Shown here: in pieces, positions 34,039-34,180 of the stretch
How positions within the stretch are numbered: the stretch's first letter is position 1
Layout of the letters: each line of letters opens with the position of its first letter
Assembly: GCA_030432875.1 (NCBI GenBank)
Contig: JAUILP010000038.1
Coordinates: forward strand, 1 to 34,180
Origin: Oligoflexia bacterium
GTDB taxonomy: Bacteria > Bdellovibrionota_B > Oligoflexia > Oligoflexales > JAGOVF01
Length of the DNA stretch: 34,180 bases
Direction: 5' to 3'
Program-made: the position numbers and the translations under genes
The notes under the pieces: model-generated
Database searches by the model: none
What the model was told of the DNA's origin: nothing
What the model saw: only the letters and a program-made list of their open reading frames with translations

Positions 34039-34180
34039 ATGATGAGCTATGAGAAACTGGATGTCTATCAATGCGCAATTAAATTTTTAAGTTTGGCGAT
34101 TGAAATCACCAATGAAATGCCACGAGGCCAAGCTCCATTGGCTGATCAATTGAAACGAGCCGCCATGAGCATACCGCTCA
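34039..34180 (+). CDS. four-helix-bundle protein, S23/IVP family (partial)
   Basis: Only the first 47 codons are in the window; the gene runs off the right edge. MMSYEKLDVYQCAIKF matches the start of S23/23S-rRNA-intervening-sequence proteins (TIGR02436), and LADQLKRAAMSIPL matches the conserved turn between helices in that family. Such proteins form pentameric four-helix bundles; relatives include the Avd accessory factor of diversity-generating retroelements. GCGGAG lies 8 nt before the ATG. It is not inside a 23S rRNA here, so it is a stand-alone copy. Function is unknown, and no reverse transcriptase is in view. Confidence 0.88.
   Translation, partial: MMSYEKLDVYQCAIKFLSLAIEITNEMPRGQAPLADQLKRAAMSIPL

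Noticed and set aside
33850..34180. Retron or diversity-generating retroelement at the right edge
   Set aside because: The S23-type gene alone is not enough; no reverse transcriptase, template repeat or target gene is visible before the window ends.

Overview
The window looks like a chromosomal segment of a Gram-negative, fairly AT-rich bacterium. Several features point to the Deltaproteobacteria-like lineages (Bdellovibrionota, Myxococcota or relatives): a zinc-binding S4, a zinc-type S14, an RpoA that begins with an HRNWQELIKPK-type N-terminus, HrpB, and an HD-GYP signalling protein. This placement is an inference from a few proteins and no phylogeny was run.

Left part (1-15,008). One small unknown gene lies on the plus strand. 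Everything else up to the ribosomal cluster is on the minus strand, apart from a possible 36-residue plus-strand peptide at 7991-8101. Reading in the direction of transcription, the minus-strand units are: an HD-GYP c-di-GMP phosphodiesterase; a pair of membrane-anchored sulfatase/LtaS-like enzymes with Thr in place of the sulfatase formylglycine cysteine; a secreted six-cysteine protein with its own promoter; the dTDP-L-rhamnose operon rmlB-rmlA-rmlC-rmlD; and a potassium-uptake operon. The last consists of a KtrB/TrkH-type channel with about 235 extra N-terminal residues, a KtrA/TrkA RCK gating protein, and a third gene for a two-TM HAMP-like protein with no output domain. Rhamnose synthesis and the phosphotransferase-like enzymes suggest envelope or surface-glycan work.

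Central part (15,163-31,117). A near-canonical S10-spc-alpha supercluster runs on the plus strand from a TTGACA/TAATAT promoter to a clear intrinsic terminator: rpsJ, rplC, rplD, rplW, rplB, rpsS, rplV, rpsC, rplP, rpmC, rpsQ, rplN, rplE, rpsN(Z), rpsH, rplF, rplR, rpsE, rpmD, rplO, secY, adk, infA, rpmJ, rpsM, rpsK, rpsD, rpoA, rplQ. It makes ribosomal proteins, the SecY channel, adenylate kinase, IF-1 and the RNA polymerase alpha subunit. Two things stand out. rplX (L24) is absent from its usual place between rplN and rplE, with only 30 nt there. Several spacers are also unusually long and carry inverted repeats, some mutually exclusive (S3-L16, S17-L14, L15-secY).

Right part (31,118-34,180). 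An HrpB-type DEAH helicase follows. The window ends inside a four-helix-bundle (S23/IVP-family) gene preceded by two consecutive stem-loops, one with a GNRA-type loop. No tRNA, rRNA, CRISPR array, transposase or integrase was seen.
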